Shown in pieces: positions 1 to 8,224 of a stretch of 59,713 nucleotides of DNA (position 1 is its first letter; each line of letters starts with the position of its first letter). The translations under genes and the position numbers were made by a program. The DNA lies in NCBI RefSeq assembly GCF_002093975.1, contig NZ_KZ084325.1, forward strand, positions 315,040 through 374,752, in the 5' to 3' direction. The notes below the pieces were generated by a model, which saw nothing but the letters and a program-made list of their open reading frames with translations, did no database searches and was not told the origin of the DNA. The DNA comes from Thermoactinospora rubra (GTDB taxonomy: Bacteria; Actinomycetota; Actinomycetes; Streptosporangiales; Streptosporangiaceae).

Positions 1-18
1 GCCAACGGGATCACTCGG

Positions 19-1215
19 TCAGATCGTGTACTCCTGCACCGAGTCGGCGAGCCGGACGGCCAGTTCCTCGGCGTCCAGCCGCCGCTCGATCGCCTTGAGG
101 TCCTCGATCTTGGCCCGCGTCTCCGCCCGCCTGGGCGCCAGCAGCGTGCAGCAGTCCTCGTCCGGCAGCTCGGAGATCTCCAGGGTGCCGATCTTCCGGG
201 CCTCGGCCATGATCTCCGTCTTGTCCCAGCCCACCAGCGGGCGCAGGATCGGCAGGTCGACGGCGTTGTCCTGGGCGGTGATGTTGGCCAGCGTCTGCGA
301 CGACACCTGGCCCAGCGCGTCGCCCGTGATCAGGGCCTCGGCGCGGATGCGGTGCGCGACCTCCTCGGCGGTCTTGAGCATGAGCCGCCGCTGCGCGATG
401 ACCGCCAGCCGGTCCTGCCCGGAGGTCCTGATCGACTGCTGCGCCTTGCCGAAGGGCACCACCCACAGCCGCGACTTGCCCTGGAACCGGTCCAGGCGCC
501 TGGCCAGGGCATACGCCTTGTAGATCGACTCTGAGGTGGTGAACGGGATGCCCGAGAAGTGCAGGAAGTCGACGTGCAGCCCGCGCCGCATCATCCGGTA
601 GGCCGCCACGGGCGAGTCGATGCCGCCCGACATCAGCGCCAGCGCCCGCCCGCTGCTGCCCACGGGCAGCCCGCCCAGGCCCGGCAGCCCGTCGGTGTAG
701 ACGAACACCTCGTCGCGGTCGACCTCGATGGAGACGGTCAGCTCGGCGCCCGTCAGGTCGACCGGCAGGCCGTACCTCTCGTTGATCTCCCCGCCGACCA
801 GCCGGTCGATCTCGTTGGAGCGCAGCGGGAAGCGCTTGTCGCGGCGGCGCGAGCGCACGCGGAAGGTGGCGCCGCGCCGGGCCTGCTCGGTGTCGCCGAC
901 CAGCTCCATCGCCGCCTTGAGGACCGCGTCGGGGTCCTTGGCGACCCGCCAGGCCCGGTGCACCCAGGTCAGGCCGGGCACCTCGGTGACGCGCCGGGCG
1001 ATGGCCTCGGCCGTCTCCACGCTCGTGCCCTCGGGCAGGAAGATCGCGATGACGCCGTGCCGTACGCGGATGTCCAGCTTGACGTCGAACTCCTTGAGGG
1101 CGCCGCGGATGTTGCCCACCAGCCGCCGCTCGAACAGCTCTCTGTTCTTGCCTTTGAGCACGAGTTCGCCCAGCTTGAGCAGCACGCAGGGCTCGCCCAG
1201 GGCGGACATCGTCAT
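19..1215 (-). CDS. thiI: tRNA 4-thiouridine synthetase ThiI
   Basis: Predicted ATP-dependent sulfurtransferase making 4-thiouridine in tRNA and possibly feeding sulfur to thiamine thiazole synthesis. The 398-residue protein has an N-terminal ferredoxin-like/THUMP region (about residues 5-170) and a PP-loop domain with the SGGIDS motif. A cysteine pair (EDCCT) sits near the C-terminus. No rhodanese extension is present, which fits the short form of the family. I chose ATG 1215 because GGAGGT lies 6 nt upstream; a longer open frame to 1419 has no such site. A second ATG at 1209 is possible. It is divergent from the MHYT gene. Confidence 0.93.
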   Translation of the reverse strand: MTMSALGEPCVLLKLGELVLKGKNRELFERRLVGNIRGALKEFDVKLDIRVRHGVIAIFLPEGTSVETAEAIARRVTEVPGLTWVHRAWRVAKDPDAVLKAAMELVGDTEQARRGATFRVRSRRRDKRFPLRSNEIDRLVGGEINERYGLPVDLTGAELTVSIEVDRDEVFVYTDGLPGLGGLPVGSSGRALALMSGGIDSPVAAYRMMRRGLHVDFLHFSGIPFTTSESIYKAYALARRLDRFQGKSRLWVVPFGKAQQSIRTSGQDRLAVIAQRRLMLKTAEEVAHRIRAEALITGDALGQVSSQTLANITAQDNAVDLPILRPLVGWDKTEIMAEARKIGTLEISELPDEDCCTLLAPRRAETRAKIEDLKAIERRLDAEELAVRLADSVQEYTI

Positions 1216-1250
1216 GGTGGGACCTCCATCGGGACGTGCGGCAGGTTGTC

Positions 1251-1283
1251 GGGCAACCGTGGGGCAACTGTGGGGCAACGCCG
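1251..1283. repeat. Three 11-bp direct repeats (GGGCAAC core) upstream of thiI
   Basis: GGGCAACCGTG, GGGCAACTGTG and GGGCAACGCCG follow one another at 1251, 1262 and 1273, and a further TTGGCAACGCC lies at 1288. The period is 11 bp, about one helical turn. They sit 36 to 80 bp upstream of the thiI start, so they could be a regulator array or simply slippage products. Confidence 0.45.
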
Positions 1284-1498
1284 TCTGTTGGCAACGCCGC
1301 GACCCACCGAGTTTAGTCCTCGTCCGGCCCTGGCTTGGAGCCTTGGGGGCGGAAGACGGCGCTCTCCGCAAAGCGGACTTTCCGCCCATCCCATTCAGTG
1401 AATTTATTTCGCATTTCACAGGATAGTCGAATTATCCATTCATAAACACCTTGGGAGCGCTATCAATACGTGAAAGCCCGCTTATTTCCGAGGCAATT

Positions 1499-2278
1499 GT
1501 GACAGATATTCATCATTTCGCGTACGGCGCGTTCACCCCGGTCCTGGCCTACGTCATGTCGTGCCTGGGATCGATGCTCGGCCTGCGGCTCACCGCCCAG
1601 GCGCACCGCAGCTCCGGCGGCACGCGGCTGCGCTGGCTGGCCGGGGCGGCGGTGTCCATCGGCGGCACCGGCATCTGGGTCATGCATTTCATCGCCATGC
1701 TCGGTTTCGACGTGCCCGGCACGGCGATCCGCTACGACGTCGGACTGACGGCGGCCTCGGCGGTCGTGGCCGTCGTCGTCGTGGCCGCCGGCCTGCTCGT
1801 CGTCTCCTCCGGCCGCGGCACCGTGCTGCCGCTGCTCGGGGGCGGGCTGCTGACCGGCCTGGGCGTGGCGGCCATGCACTACATGGGCATGTACGCGATG
1901 AACCTCTCCGGCCGCGTCCACTACGACCGGGCGACCGTGGCGCTGTCGGTGGCGATCGCCGTCGTGGCGGCGACCGTGGCGCTGTGGTTCACGCTGCGGA
2001 TCAAACGGCCCGTCTGGATCACCGTCGCCGCGCTGATCATGGGCGTGGCGGTGTCGGGCATGCACTACACCGGCATGTTCGCGATGACCGTCGATCTGGA
2101 TCCGCGGCCCCGGTTCGTGCCGGGCGCCGAGGCGCTGGACTTCCTCGTCCCCCTCATGACGCTGGTGAGCGTCCTGACGCTGACCATGTTCCTGATGGTC
2201 ATCCTGTCGCCGTCGGAACAGGAGGAGCGCGAGGACGCCGAACTGCTCGCCCTGCTGGAGAGCCGGCGCCGGGCGTGA
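1499..2278 (+). CDS. MHYT domain integral membrane protein
   Basis: Seven-helix membrane protein of 259 residues carrying the MHYT signature three times: MHFIAMLGF, MHYMGMYAM and MHYTGMFAM. The family is proposed to bind a metal (probably copper) and sense a diatomic gas through the Met and His residues; that function is a family-level proposal. Here the domain stands alone, without the GGDEF/EAL output often fused to it. I prefer the GTG at 1499, which has GAGG 5 nt upstream, to an upstream ATG at 1451 whose extension is hydrophilic and unlike the family. The 283-bp gap to thiI holds the 11-bp repeats and an unusually AT-rich stretch (about 1395-1450), probably promoter. Confidence 0.85.
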   Translation: MTDIHHFAYGAFTPVLAYVMSCLGSMLGLRLTAQAHRSSGGTRLRWLAGAAVSIGGTGIWVMHFIAMLGFDVPGTAIRYDVGLTAASAVVAVVVVAAGLLVVSSGRGTVLPLLGGGLLTGLGVAAMHYMGMYAMNLSGRVHYDRATVALSVAIAVVAATVALWFTLRIKRPVWITVAALIMGVAVSGMHYTGMFAMTVDLDPRPRFVPGAEALDFLVPLMTLVSVLTLTMFLMVILSPSEQEEREDAELLALLESRRRA

Positions 2279-2283
2279 GGAGC

Positions 2284-2340
2284 GGGCACGGCTCGCGCCG
2301 TGGTGGGCCGCCGAGTTGGTTGTCGGCGCGAGCCGTACCC
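2284..2340 (+). terminator. Long stem-loop after the MHYT gene
   Basis: 17-bp stem (2284-2300 with 2324-2340, one mismatch) around a 23-nt loop, 5 nt after the MHYT stop codon. It has no clear T-tract, as is common in high-GC actinomycetes. It lies between convergent genes and could serve both. Confidence 0.65.
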
Positions 2341-2441
2341 GCGACAAGGAGGTCTGCGCTGACCCCGCTATGCGAGCAACCTACGGCGGCCCGCTTGCAG
2401 GGCGCTGTCAGGCTCCTGAACGGCGCGTCAACGGCACCGCA

Positions 2442-3467
2442 TCAGCCGAAGAAGACCTCGGCCTCCTCGTAGCGCGAGACCGGCACGGTCTTCAGCTCCG
2501 CCGTGGCCTCGTCCAGCCCGACCCGGACGATCTCCGTGCCGCGCAGGGCGACCATGGTGCCGAAGGCGCCGTCGTGGACCGCGTCGATGGCCTGCAGGCC
2601 GAAGCGCGTGGCCAGGACCCGGTCGAACGCGGTCGGGGTGCCGCCGCGCTGGATGTGGCCGAGCACGGTGGTGCGGGCCTCCTTGCCGGTGCGCTTCTCG
2701 ATCTCCTTGGCCAGCACCTCGCCGATACCGCCGAGCCGGACGTGGCCGAAGGCGTCCAGCTCGCCGGTCTGCACCGCCATCTGCCCCTCGATCGGGTGGG
2801 CGCCCTCGGCGACGACGATGATCGGCGAGTAGCGGGTGCGGAAGCGCGACTCGACGTACTCGCAGACCTTGTCGATGTCGAAGGGCTTCTCCGGGATGAG
2901 GATGACGTTCGCGCCGCCGGCCATGCCCGCGTGCAGGGCGATCCAGCCCGCGTGGCGTCCCATGACCTCGCAGATGAGGGCCCGGTGGTGGGACTCGGCG
3001 GTGGTGTGGAGGCGGTCGATGGCCTCCATCGCGATGTTGACGGCGGTGTCGAAGCCGAAGGTGTAGTCGGTGCCGGCCAGGTCGTTGTCGATCGTCTTGG
3101 GCACGCCCACGACCCTGACGCCACGGTCGGACAGCTGGCGCGCGACGCCCAGGGTGTCCTCGCCGCCGATCGCGATCAGCGCGTCGACGCCGCCCGAGGC
3201 CAGGTTGTCCTTGATCCTGTCGACGCCGCCCTCGATCTTCATGGGGTTGGTCCGCGAGGAGCCGAGGATGGTGCCGCCACGCGGCAGGATGCCGCGGACC
3301 GCCTGGATGTCCAGGGGCATGGTGTCGCCCTCGAGGGGGCCGCGCCAGCCGTCGCGGAATCCGACGAACTCATGACCGTAAACGCTCACGCCCTTGCGGA
3401 CGACGGCCCTGATCACAGCATTGAGACCGGGGCAGTCGCCACCTCCGGTGAGCACTCCAATTCGCAT
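2442..3467 (-). CDS. pfp: Phosphofructokinase, probably pyrophosphate-dependent
   Basis: PfkA-family enzyme of 341 residues that phosphorylates fructose 6-phosphate at C1. GGGDCPG near the N-terminus, PKTIDNDL and GHIQRGG mark the active site. Residue 104 is Asp (GGED, residues 101-104) and residue 124 is Lys (PKTIDND). In this family Asp104 with Lys124 marks use of pyrophosphate, while ATP enzymes have Gly104. The enzyme is therefore likely reversible and PPi-linked, as in Amycolatopsis methanolica. ATG 3467 has GGAGG 8 nt upstream. It is divergent from glycerol kinase, which also feeds triose phosphate into this part of glycolysis. Confidence 0.93.
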   Translation of the reverse strand: MRIGVLTGGGDCPGLNAVIRAVVRKGVSVYGHEFVGFRDGWRGPLEGDTMPLDIQAVRGILPRGGTILGSSRTNPMKIEGGVDRIKDNLASGGVDALIAIGGEDTLGVARQLSDRGVRVVGVPKTIDNDLAGTDYTFGFDTAVNIAMEAIDRLHTTAESHHRALICEVMGRHAGWIALHAGMAGGANVILIPEKPFDIDKVCEYVESRFRTRYSPIIVVAEGAHPIEGQMAVQTGELDAFGHVRLGGIGEVLAKEIEKRTGKEARTTVLGHIQRGGTPTAFDRVLATRFGLQAIDAVHDGAFGTMVALRGTEIVRVGLDEATAELKTVPVSRYEEAEVFFG

Positions 3468-3564
3468 GGCGGGTTCCTCCCGATGGGGTTCACGACCAGA
3501 ATCGCATTGTGCCCGGGGGATCGGGCAGTGGTCTAGACCAACGTAGTGACAGAAGGGCGAGTCC

Positions 3565-5013
3565 GTGAGCGTTTTGGCCATCGACGCGGGGACGACCGGC
3601 GTCACCGCGCTGCTCGTGAACGAGGAGGGCGCGGTCGTCTCCCGGGGGTATGAGGAGTTCGCCCAGCACTTCCCCCGGCCCGGCTGGGTGGAGCACGCCC
3701 CGGAGTCGATCTGGCAGGCGACGCTCGCGGCGTGCCGGACCGCCCTGGCGAGCGCCGCCGATGTGCCCGTGTGCGTCGGCATCACCAACCAGCGGGAGAC
3801 CGCGGTGCTCTGGGACCGCCGCACGCTGGCCGCGCCGCGCCGGGCGATCGTGTGGCAGGACCGCCGCACCGCGGGCATCTGCGAGGAGCTGCGCCCGCAC
3901 GAGGCGCGGGTGTCGGAGCTGACCGGGCTGCGGCTGGACCCGTACTTCACCGCCACGAAGTTCACCTGGCTGGCCCGGCACGAGCCGGACCTGTGGAGCC
4001 GGGTCGCCGCGGGCGAGACGGCGCTCGGCACGGTCGACTCCTACCTCGTCGCCCGCATGACGGCGGGCGCGCGGCACGTGACCGACCCGTCCAACGCCTC
4101 GCGGACCCTGCTGTACGGCCTGCGGTCCGGGACCTGGGAGCCGGAGCTGTGCGAGCTGTTCGGCGTGCCGCGGCAGGCTCTGCCGGAGATCCAGCCGAAC
4201 TACGGCCTGTTCGGCCACACCGAGCCCGAGGCCTTCCTGGGCTTGCGGGTGCCGATCACGGGGATGGCGGGCGACCAGCAGGCCGCGCTGTTCGGGCAGA
4301 CCTGCTTCCAGCCGGGCGACGTCAAGTGCACCTACGGGACGGGCTCGTTCATCCTGGTCAACACCGGCTCCGAGCCGGTGAGGTCGGACGCGGGGCTGCT
4401 GACCACCGTGGCCTGGCAGGCGCCCTCCGGCGAGCTGACCTACGCGCTGGAGGGGTCGATCTTCGTGACCGGCGCGGCGGTGCAGTGGCTGCGCGACGGG
4501 CTCGGGCTGATCGGCAGCGCGCCGGAGTCGCAGGCGGTGGCCGGGACCGTGCCCGACAGCGGCGGCGTGGTGTTCGTGCCCGCGCTGACCGGCCTGGGCG
4601 CCCCGCACTGGGATCCGCAGGCGCGGGGCCTGATCAGCGGGATCACGCGGGGCACGACCCGGGCCCATCTGGTGCGCGCCACGCTGGAGGCGATCGCCTT
4701 CGAGGTGCGCGACGTCGCGGAGGTCATGCCGCGGATCTCGGTGCTGAAGGCCGACGGCGGGGCCAGCGCCAACGACCTGCTCATGCAGATCCAGGCCGAC
4801 CAGCTCGGCGTCGCGGTCGAGCGGCCGGTCGTCCAGGAGACCACGGCGCTGGGCGCGGCCTTCCTGGCCGGGCTCGGCCACGGCGTGTGGGCCTCGACGG
4901 AGCAGCTGCGCAAGACATGGCAGCTCGACCGCCGCTTCGAGCCCGGCGACCGGGACGACGCGGCCTACGAGCGCTGGAGGCATGCCGTACGGCTGGCGTC
5001 CACCCACTCATGA
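3565..5013 (+). CDS. glpK: Glycerol kinase (FGGY family)
   Basis: FGGY-family kinase of 482 residues that makes sn-glycerol 3-phosphate from glycerol and ATP. It starts with the phosphate-binding AIDAGTTGVTALL, has the INQRE substrate-region motif, GTGSF and a C-terminal ADGGASAND nucleotide-binding motif. The length fits GlpK. The start is GTG 3565 with a GAAGGG site upstream. No GlpF or GlpD gene is adjacent, so it is not in a classical glp operon. Another FGGY sugar kinase is possible but the motifs favour glycerol. Confidence 0.88.
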   Translation: MSVLAIDAGTTGVTALLVNEEGAVVSRGYEEFAQHFPRPGWVEHAPESIWQATLAACRTALASAADVPVCVGITNQRETAVLWDRRTLAAPRRAIVWQDRRTAGICEELRPHEARVSELTGLRLDPYFTATKFTWLARHEPDLWSRVAAGETALGTVDSYLVARMTAGARHVTDPSNASRTLLYGLRSGTWEPELCELFGVPRQALPEIQPNYGLFGHTEPEAFLGLRVPITGMAGDQQAALFGQTCFQPGDVKCTYGTGSFILVNTGSEPVRSDAGLLTTVAWQAPSGELTYALEGSIFVTGAAVQWLRDGLGLIGSAPESQAVAGTVPDSGGVVFVPALTGLGAPHWDPQARGLISGITRGTTRAHLVRATLEAIAFEVRDVAEVMPRISVLKADGGASANDLLMQIQADQLGVAVERPVVQETTALGAAFLAGLGHGVWASTEQLRKTWQLDRRFEPGDRDDAAYERWRHAVRLASTHS

Positions 5014-5023
5014 CACCCTAGGC

Positions 5024-5072
5024 GTCAACTTCGGGTTGACCGCAAGCATGCGTCAACCTATCGTTGACGCAT
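5024..5072 (+). promoter_or_regulatory. Leaderless promoter with two GTCAAC-N5-GTTGAC operators
   Basis: Two copies of the dyad GTCAAC-N5-GTTGAC lie at 5024-5040 and 5052-5068; the second extends to 10-bp perfect arms (5048-5057, 5063-5072). Within them TTGACC (5036-5041) and TATCGT (5059-5064), 17 bp apart, make a good -35/-10 pair. Transcription would start about 5071, the A of the ATG, giving a leaderless mRNA. One dyad covers each promoter element, as expected for autorepression by the HTH protein encoded next. Confidence 0.7.
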
Positions 5073-5775
5073 GGACAACACCGTGCGTCTCGACGACCTC
5101 ATCAACGCGATCAAGAGCCGTGCCGACGACCCCCTGACGCAGCTGTCCGACGCGGTCACCCTCGGCGAGTACCTGGGCGAGGTGGCCGACCACCTGATCG
5201 GCCACTTCGTCGACCAGGCCCGGCGCGCGGGCGCCTCCTGGACGGAGATCGGCCGCAGCATGGGCGTCACCAAGCAGGCCGCGCAGAAGCGCTTCGTCCC
5301 CAAGGAGCCCATGCTCATCGACGACCTGAAGAACTACCAGCGCTTCACCCACAGGGCCCGCCACGTGGTGGTCCAGTCACAGGCCGAAGCCCGCCAGACC
5401 CGCCACGACCACATCGAGCCCGACCACCTCGCCCTGGGACTGCTGTGCGAGCCGGAGAGCCTGGCCGTCAAGGCGATGCAGGCCCTCGGCGCCACGCCCA
5501 CGGCGATCAGGAAGGCGATCGCCGAGGGGCTGGGCACCGGCTCGGCCGACACCGCCGAGGGCGAGGGCCTGCCCTTCAGCGCCGAGTGCAAGAAGGCGCT
5601 GGAGCTCACCCTGCGCGAGGCGCTGCGGCTCGGCCACAACTACATCGGCACCGAGCACATCCTGCTGGGCGTCCTCGCGGCGGGCGAGAGCCGGGTCGTC
5701 AGAGCGCTGGCCGGGCTCAACGTCACCCACGAGGCCGCCGAGCGGGAGATCAAGCGTCTGCTCGAGAATCTCTGA
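5071..5775 (+). CDS. HTH/Clp N-domain protein (ClpC-like N domain without ATPase)
   Basis: 234-residue protein in two parts. Residues 1-75 hold a helix-turn-helix (WTEIGRSMGVTKQAAQKRF). Residues 85-230 hold two Clp-N repeats, shown by DHIEPDHLALGLL and NYIGTEHILLGVL, the pattern of the ClpC/ClpA N-terminal domain. No AAA+ module follows, so it cannot unfold proteins itself. It is probably a DNA-binding regulator whose Clp-N part senses or recruits Clp clients, for example arginine-phosphorylated or damaged proteins; that is inference. The start is fixed by a promoter placing +1 at the ATG. Its 3' end overlaps the convergent lipoprotein gene by 26 bp. Confidence 0.85.
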   Translation: MDNTVRLDDLINAIKSRADDPLTQLSDAVTLGEYLGEVADHLIGHFVDQARRAGASWTEIGRSMGVTKQAAQKRFVPKEPMLIDDLKNYQRFTHRARHVVVQSQAEARQTRHDHIEPDHLALGLLCEPESLAVKAMQALGATPTAIRKAIAEGLGTGSADTAEGEGLPFSAECKKALELTLREALRLGHNYIGTEHILLGVLAAGESRVVRALAGLNVTHEAAEREIKRLLENL

Positions 5776-7201
5776 CCGGCCCCTCGGAGAAGCGCCGCAG
5801 CACGTTGGTGGTCACCTGGCGGGTGAAGTCCGCCGCCTCGTCGGTCACGCCGTGCCCGCACAGGCTGCCGCGCATGGCGCACACCCACCGCAGGGTGCCG
5901 GTGGCGAACACTCCCGCGCCGCTGGGCGCGACGTAGTAGGTGGTGTGGGCGACGGCCGACTTCTCGTTGCAACGCACCGGGGACTCGGCGAGGATCTGCA
6001 CGTTCTTGGGGGACCCCCGCATCACGGTGTCGACCTCGTGGCCCGCCAGACCGGGGAAGCTGGTGCCGGTGGTTCCCCGGAAGACCCAGTGCCGGGGCTG
6101 GGTGACGAGGTAGGTGCCCTCGGCGGGGTAGCAGGCGTACATCTGCCCGACCAGCGAGCTCTCCGGCTTGCCGACGTCCCGCCAGCGGCGGCAGCGCACC
6201 TTCTTGTCGCATTCGATCACGCGCCCGCGCAGGCCGATGCGCCAGTAGACGGCGTTGGCGCCCAGGAAGGCCAGGTTGGTGCCGCGGTCGCGGGCCTGTT
6301 CGACGACCTGGCGCATCTGCGGCGACCAGTACTCGTCGTGTCCCAGCGACACCAGCGCCCGCGCGCCGTCGAGTGCGCCGGGCACCAGGTCCAGGTCCGT
6401 CAGGTACGCCAAGGGCACGCCGCTGCGCTCGGCCGTCTCGATGACGTCCTTCTCGAACAGCAGGAACTTGCGGGCTCCGGTGCCGTCGTAGGGCCGGTCG
6501 AAGGTGACCGCCCACGATCTGTCCTTGTAGCCGCCGGGCCCGCGGTACAGGCTGCGCCCGCCCCAGGCGTTGTACGCCTGCCACGTGGTCACCGCGTTGA
6601 GGATCACCACCTTGCCCCGGGTCGAGCGCGACCGCACGGTGACGGGCACGTACCTCTGGCCCAGAGGGGAGTCGAGCCTGATGAGGTAGGCGCCCTCCGG
6701 CCAGCCCGAGGTGCTGACGATGAGCGAGTTCTTCCAGTGGGCCGCGCTCGCCATCCTCTTGGTCGTGCTGATCGTGCGCGGCCTGGGCTGCAGGAGGCCG
6801 CGCACCCTCCCGGAGGTCCACACCCGGCGGACCTGGCCGCCCATGCGGAAGGCCGTGGCGGTGAAGTACGGCGCCGCCGTGGAGACGCGCAGGTAGAAGC
6901 GCTCGCCGGGCAGCACGCTGACGCGGGTGGCGTAGCCCTCGATGCCGCCGCTCCTGGTCAGCTGCCAGTCGGCCGCGGCCTCGACGGCCGGCTCCTGCGT
7001 GGCGTCCGGGGTGGGCAGGGCCAGCCCCGGCTCGCTGGCCGGCGCCTCCAGGCCGAACTCCGGCTTGGGCGGTCGCGGGCTCGGCCGGGCGGACAGGGCC
7101 GACTCGGCGGACCGGCCACGGGGCGGTGGCGAGGCGTCGGTGGCGTGGGAGGCGTTGCAGCCTGCCAGGAGCAGGACCATGGCTATCGCTGTGATACGCA
7201 C
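5750..7201 (-). CDS. Lipoprotein with N,N-dimethylformamidase beta-subunit-like domain
   Basis: 483-residue predicted lipoprotein. Residues 1-15 form a short signal with lipobox LLAGC. A Pro/Ser/Ala-rich spacer (20-75) follows, then a beta-rich segment and the large domain resembling the C-terminal part of the dimethylformamidase large subunit, with SLGHDEYWSP and EYW-type metal-region residues. Substrate is unknown; homologues in actinomycetes are usually annotated only by this domain. Several cysteines in the second half could form disulfides outside the cell. The start is GTG 7201. It lies 54 bp downstream of the lactonase gene on the same strand and may be cotranscribed with it. Confidence 0.75.
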   Translation of the reverse strand: MRITAIAMVLLLAGCNASHATDASPPPRGRSAESALSARPSPRPPKPEFGLEAPASEPGLALPTPDATQEPAVEAAADWQLTRSGGIEGYATRVSVLPGERFYLRVSTAAPYFTATAFRMGGQVRRVWTSGRVRGLLQPRPRTISTTKRMASAAHWKNSLIVSTSGWPEGAYLIRLDSPLGQRYVPVTVRSRSTRGKVVILNAVTTWQAYNAWGGRSLYRGPGGYKDRSWAVTFDRPYDGTGARKFLLFEKDVIETAERSGVPLAYLTDLDLVPGALDGARALVSLGHDEYWSPQMRQVVEQARDRGTNLAFLGANAVYWRIGLRGRVIECDKKVRCRRWRDVGKPESSLVGQMYACYPAEGTYLVTQPRHWVFRGTTGTSFPGLAGHEVDTVMRGSPKNVQILAESPVRCNEKSAVAHTTYYVAPSGAGVFATGTLRWVCAMRGSLCGHGVTDEAADFTRQVTTNVLRRFSEGPVRDSRADA

Positions 7202-7255
7202 AGCGAGTCATCGTTACGAAGAGTCACCGCCCGTGTCCGCCGCTTGAGTGACACC

Positions 7256-8188
7256 TTACGACTTCAGGACGCAAGCAGGGCTCTCGGCGTCGATCACGTG
7301 CTCCGCCTTCCCGGGGATCCCGTCCTCCAGCGGCAGGACGGCGACGCCGCCCGAGTGCTGGTTGGCCACCAGCAGCCGGTCGCCGGCCAGGGCGAAGTGA
7401 CGCGGCCAGCGCCCGCCGCAGGGCACCTCGGCGACCTTCTCCAGGGACCCGGCGCGAAGCACCGAGATCGTGTCGGGACCGCGGTTGGCCACGTAGACCA
7501 GGCCGCCGGAGACCTCCAGGTGGGAGGGGTGGTTCGGCTGCCCCTCCGACGCCCGCGCGCGGGCGGTCTCCAGCCAGGAGGCGTCGTAGGCGCGGACCGT
7601 GCCGTCCAGCTCTCCGGCGACGTGCCAGGTTGTCCCGTCGAAGGCGAAGTGCCGCGGCCCGAAGCCGGGGGCCAGCCGTACCGGCTCCAGGGCCCGCCCG
7701 TCGAGGCCGTAGCGGCGGATCTCGTCGGTGCCGAGGTCGGAGACGTGGAGCACGTCGTCGTGGAAGACCGCCTGGTGGGCGTGGGAGCGCTCCTGCCGGT
7801 CGGCCACCGGCCCGCTGCCCTCATGGCGCAGCAGGATCGGCTCGCCGTCGAAGCCGCCGCGCTCGTCCAGGCGGTGCAGGCTCACCGTGCCGTCGCCGTA
7901 GTTGGCCACCGCGAGCAGCCGGCCGGACGGATGGACGGCCAGGTGGCAGGGCAGCGAGCCGCCGCTGGACCGCTCCCCCGCCGGCGTGAGCCCGGCCGCC
8001 GACCGGGTGAAGGCGCCCAGCCTGCCCTCCTCGTGCTCCCCCACGGCGTACAGGACGGGCAGCGAGGGGTGGGCCGCCAGGAACGACGGCGCGGCGAAGG
8101 GGGTGTGCCCGACGGGCCGGAGGTCTTCGCCGAGGGTGGTGATGCCGGCGCCGTAGCCGCCGAGGAAGAGCTGCTTCACAACGGGCAT
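7256..8188 (-). CDS. Lactonase-family seven-bladed beta-propeller protein
   Basis: 310-residue protein of the YbhE/6-phosphogluconolactonase-like propeller family (Pfam Lactonase). Blade motifs recur, for example FLAAHPSLPVLYAVGE, LAVHPSGRLLAVANYGDGTV, GPRHFAFDG and PRHFALAGDRLLVANQ. Known members hydrolyse 6-phosphogluconolactone or other lactones. No signal peptide is visible, so it is probably cytoplasmic. ATG 8188 directly precedes the conserved start region; the open frame to 8257 runs into the divergent gene's operator region. It is divergent from the MarR-GNAT gene with a 22-bp gap, so control by that regulator is plausible. Confidence 0.82.
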   Translation of the reverse strand: MPVVKQLFLGGYGAGITTLGEDLRPVGHTPFAAPSFLAAHPSLPVLYAVGEHEEGRLGAFTRSAAGLTPAGERSSGGSLPCHLAVHPSGRLLAVANYGDGTVSLHRLDERGGFDGEPILLRHEGSGPVADRQERSHAHQAVFHDDVLHVSDLGTDEIRRYGLDGRALEPVRLAPGFGPRHFAFDGTTWHVAGELDGTVRAYDASWLETARARASEGQPNHPSHLEVSGGLVYVANRGPDTISVLRAGSLEKVAEVPCGGRWPRHFALAGDRLLVANQHSGGVAVLPLEDGIPGKAEHVIDAESPACVLKS

Positions 8189-8198
8189 CCTCTCATGC

Positions 8199-8224
8199 TT
8201 GACTATGTCAATGAATTCGTTGAC
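8199..8224. promoter_or_regulatory. Nested TTGAC/GTCAA dyads in the divergent lactonase/MarR region
   Basis: TTGAC-TAT-GTCAA (8199-8211) is a perfect 5-bp dyad. Its right arm also pairs with TTGAC at 8220-8224 across 8 bp. MarR proteins bind such AT-containing dyads. The site lies between the lactonase start (8188) and the MarR gene and overlaps the candidate start codons 8205 and 8211. Confidence 0.45.

Noticed and set aside
2442..4031. 529-codon open frame extending the phosphofructokinase upstream
   Set aside because: The extra 188 codons are the antisense of glpK; the strong ribosome site and conserved MRIGVLTGGG place the start at 3467.
8199..8224. Reading TTGAC elements here as a plus-strand -35
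   Set aside because: No acceptable -10 lies 16-19 bp downstream on either reading; kept only as an operator candidate.
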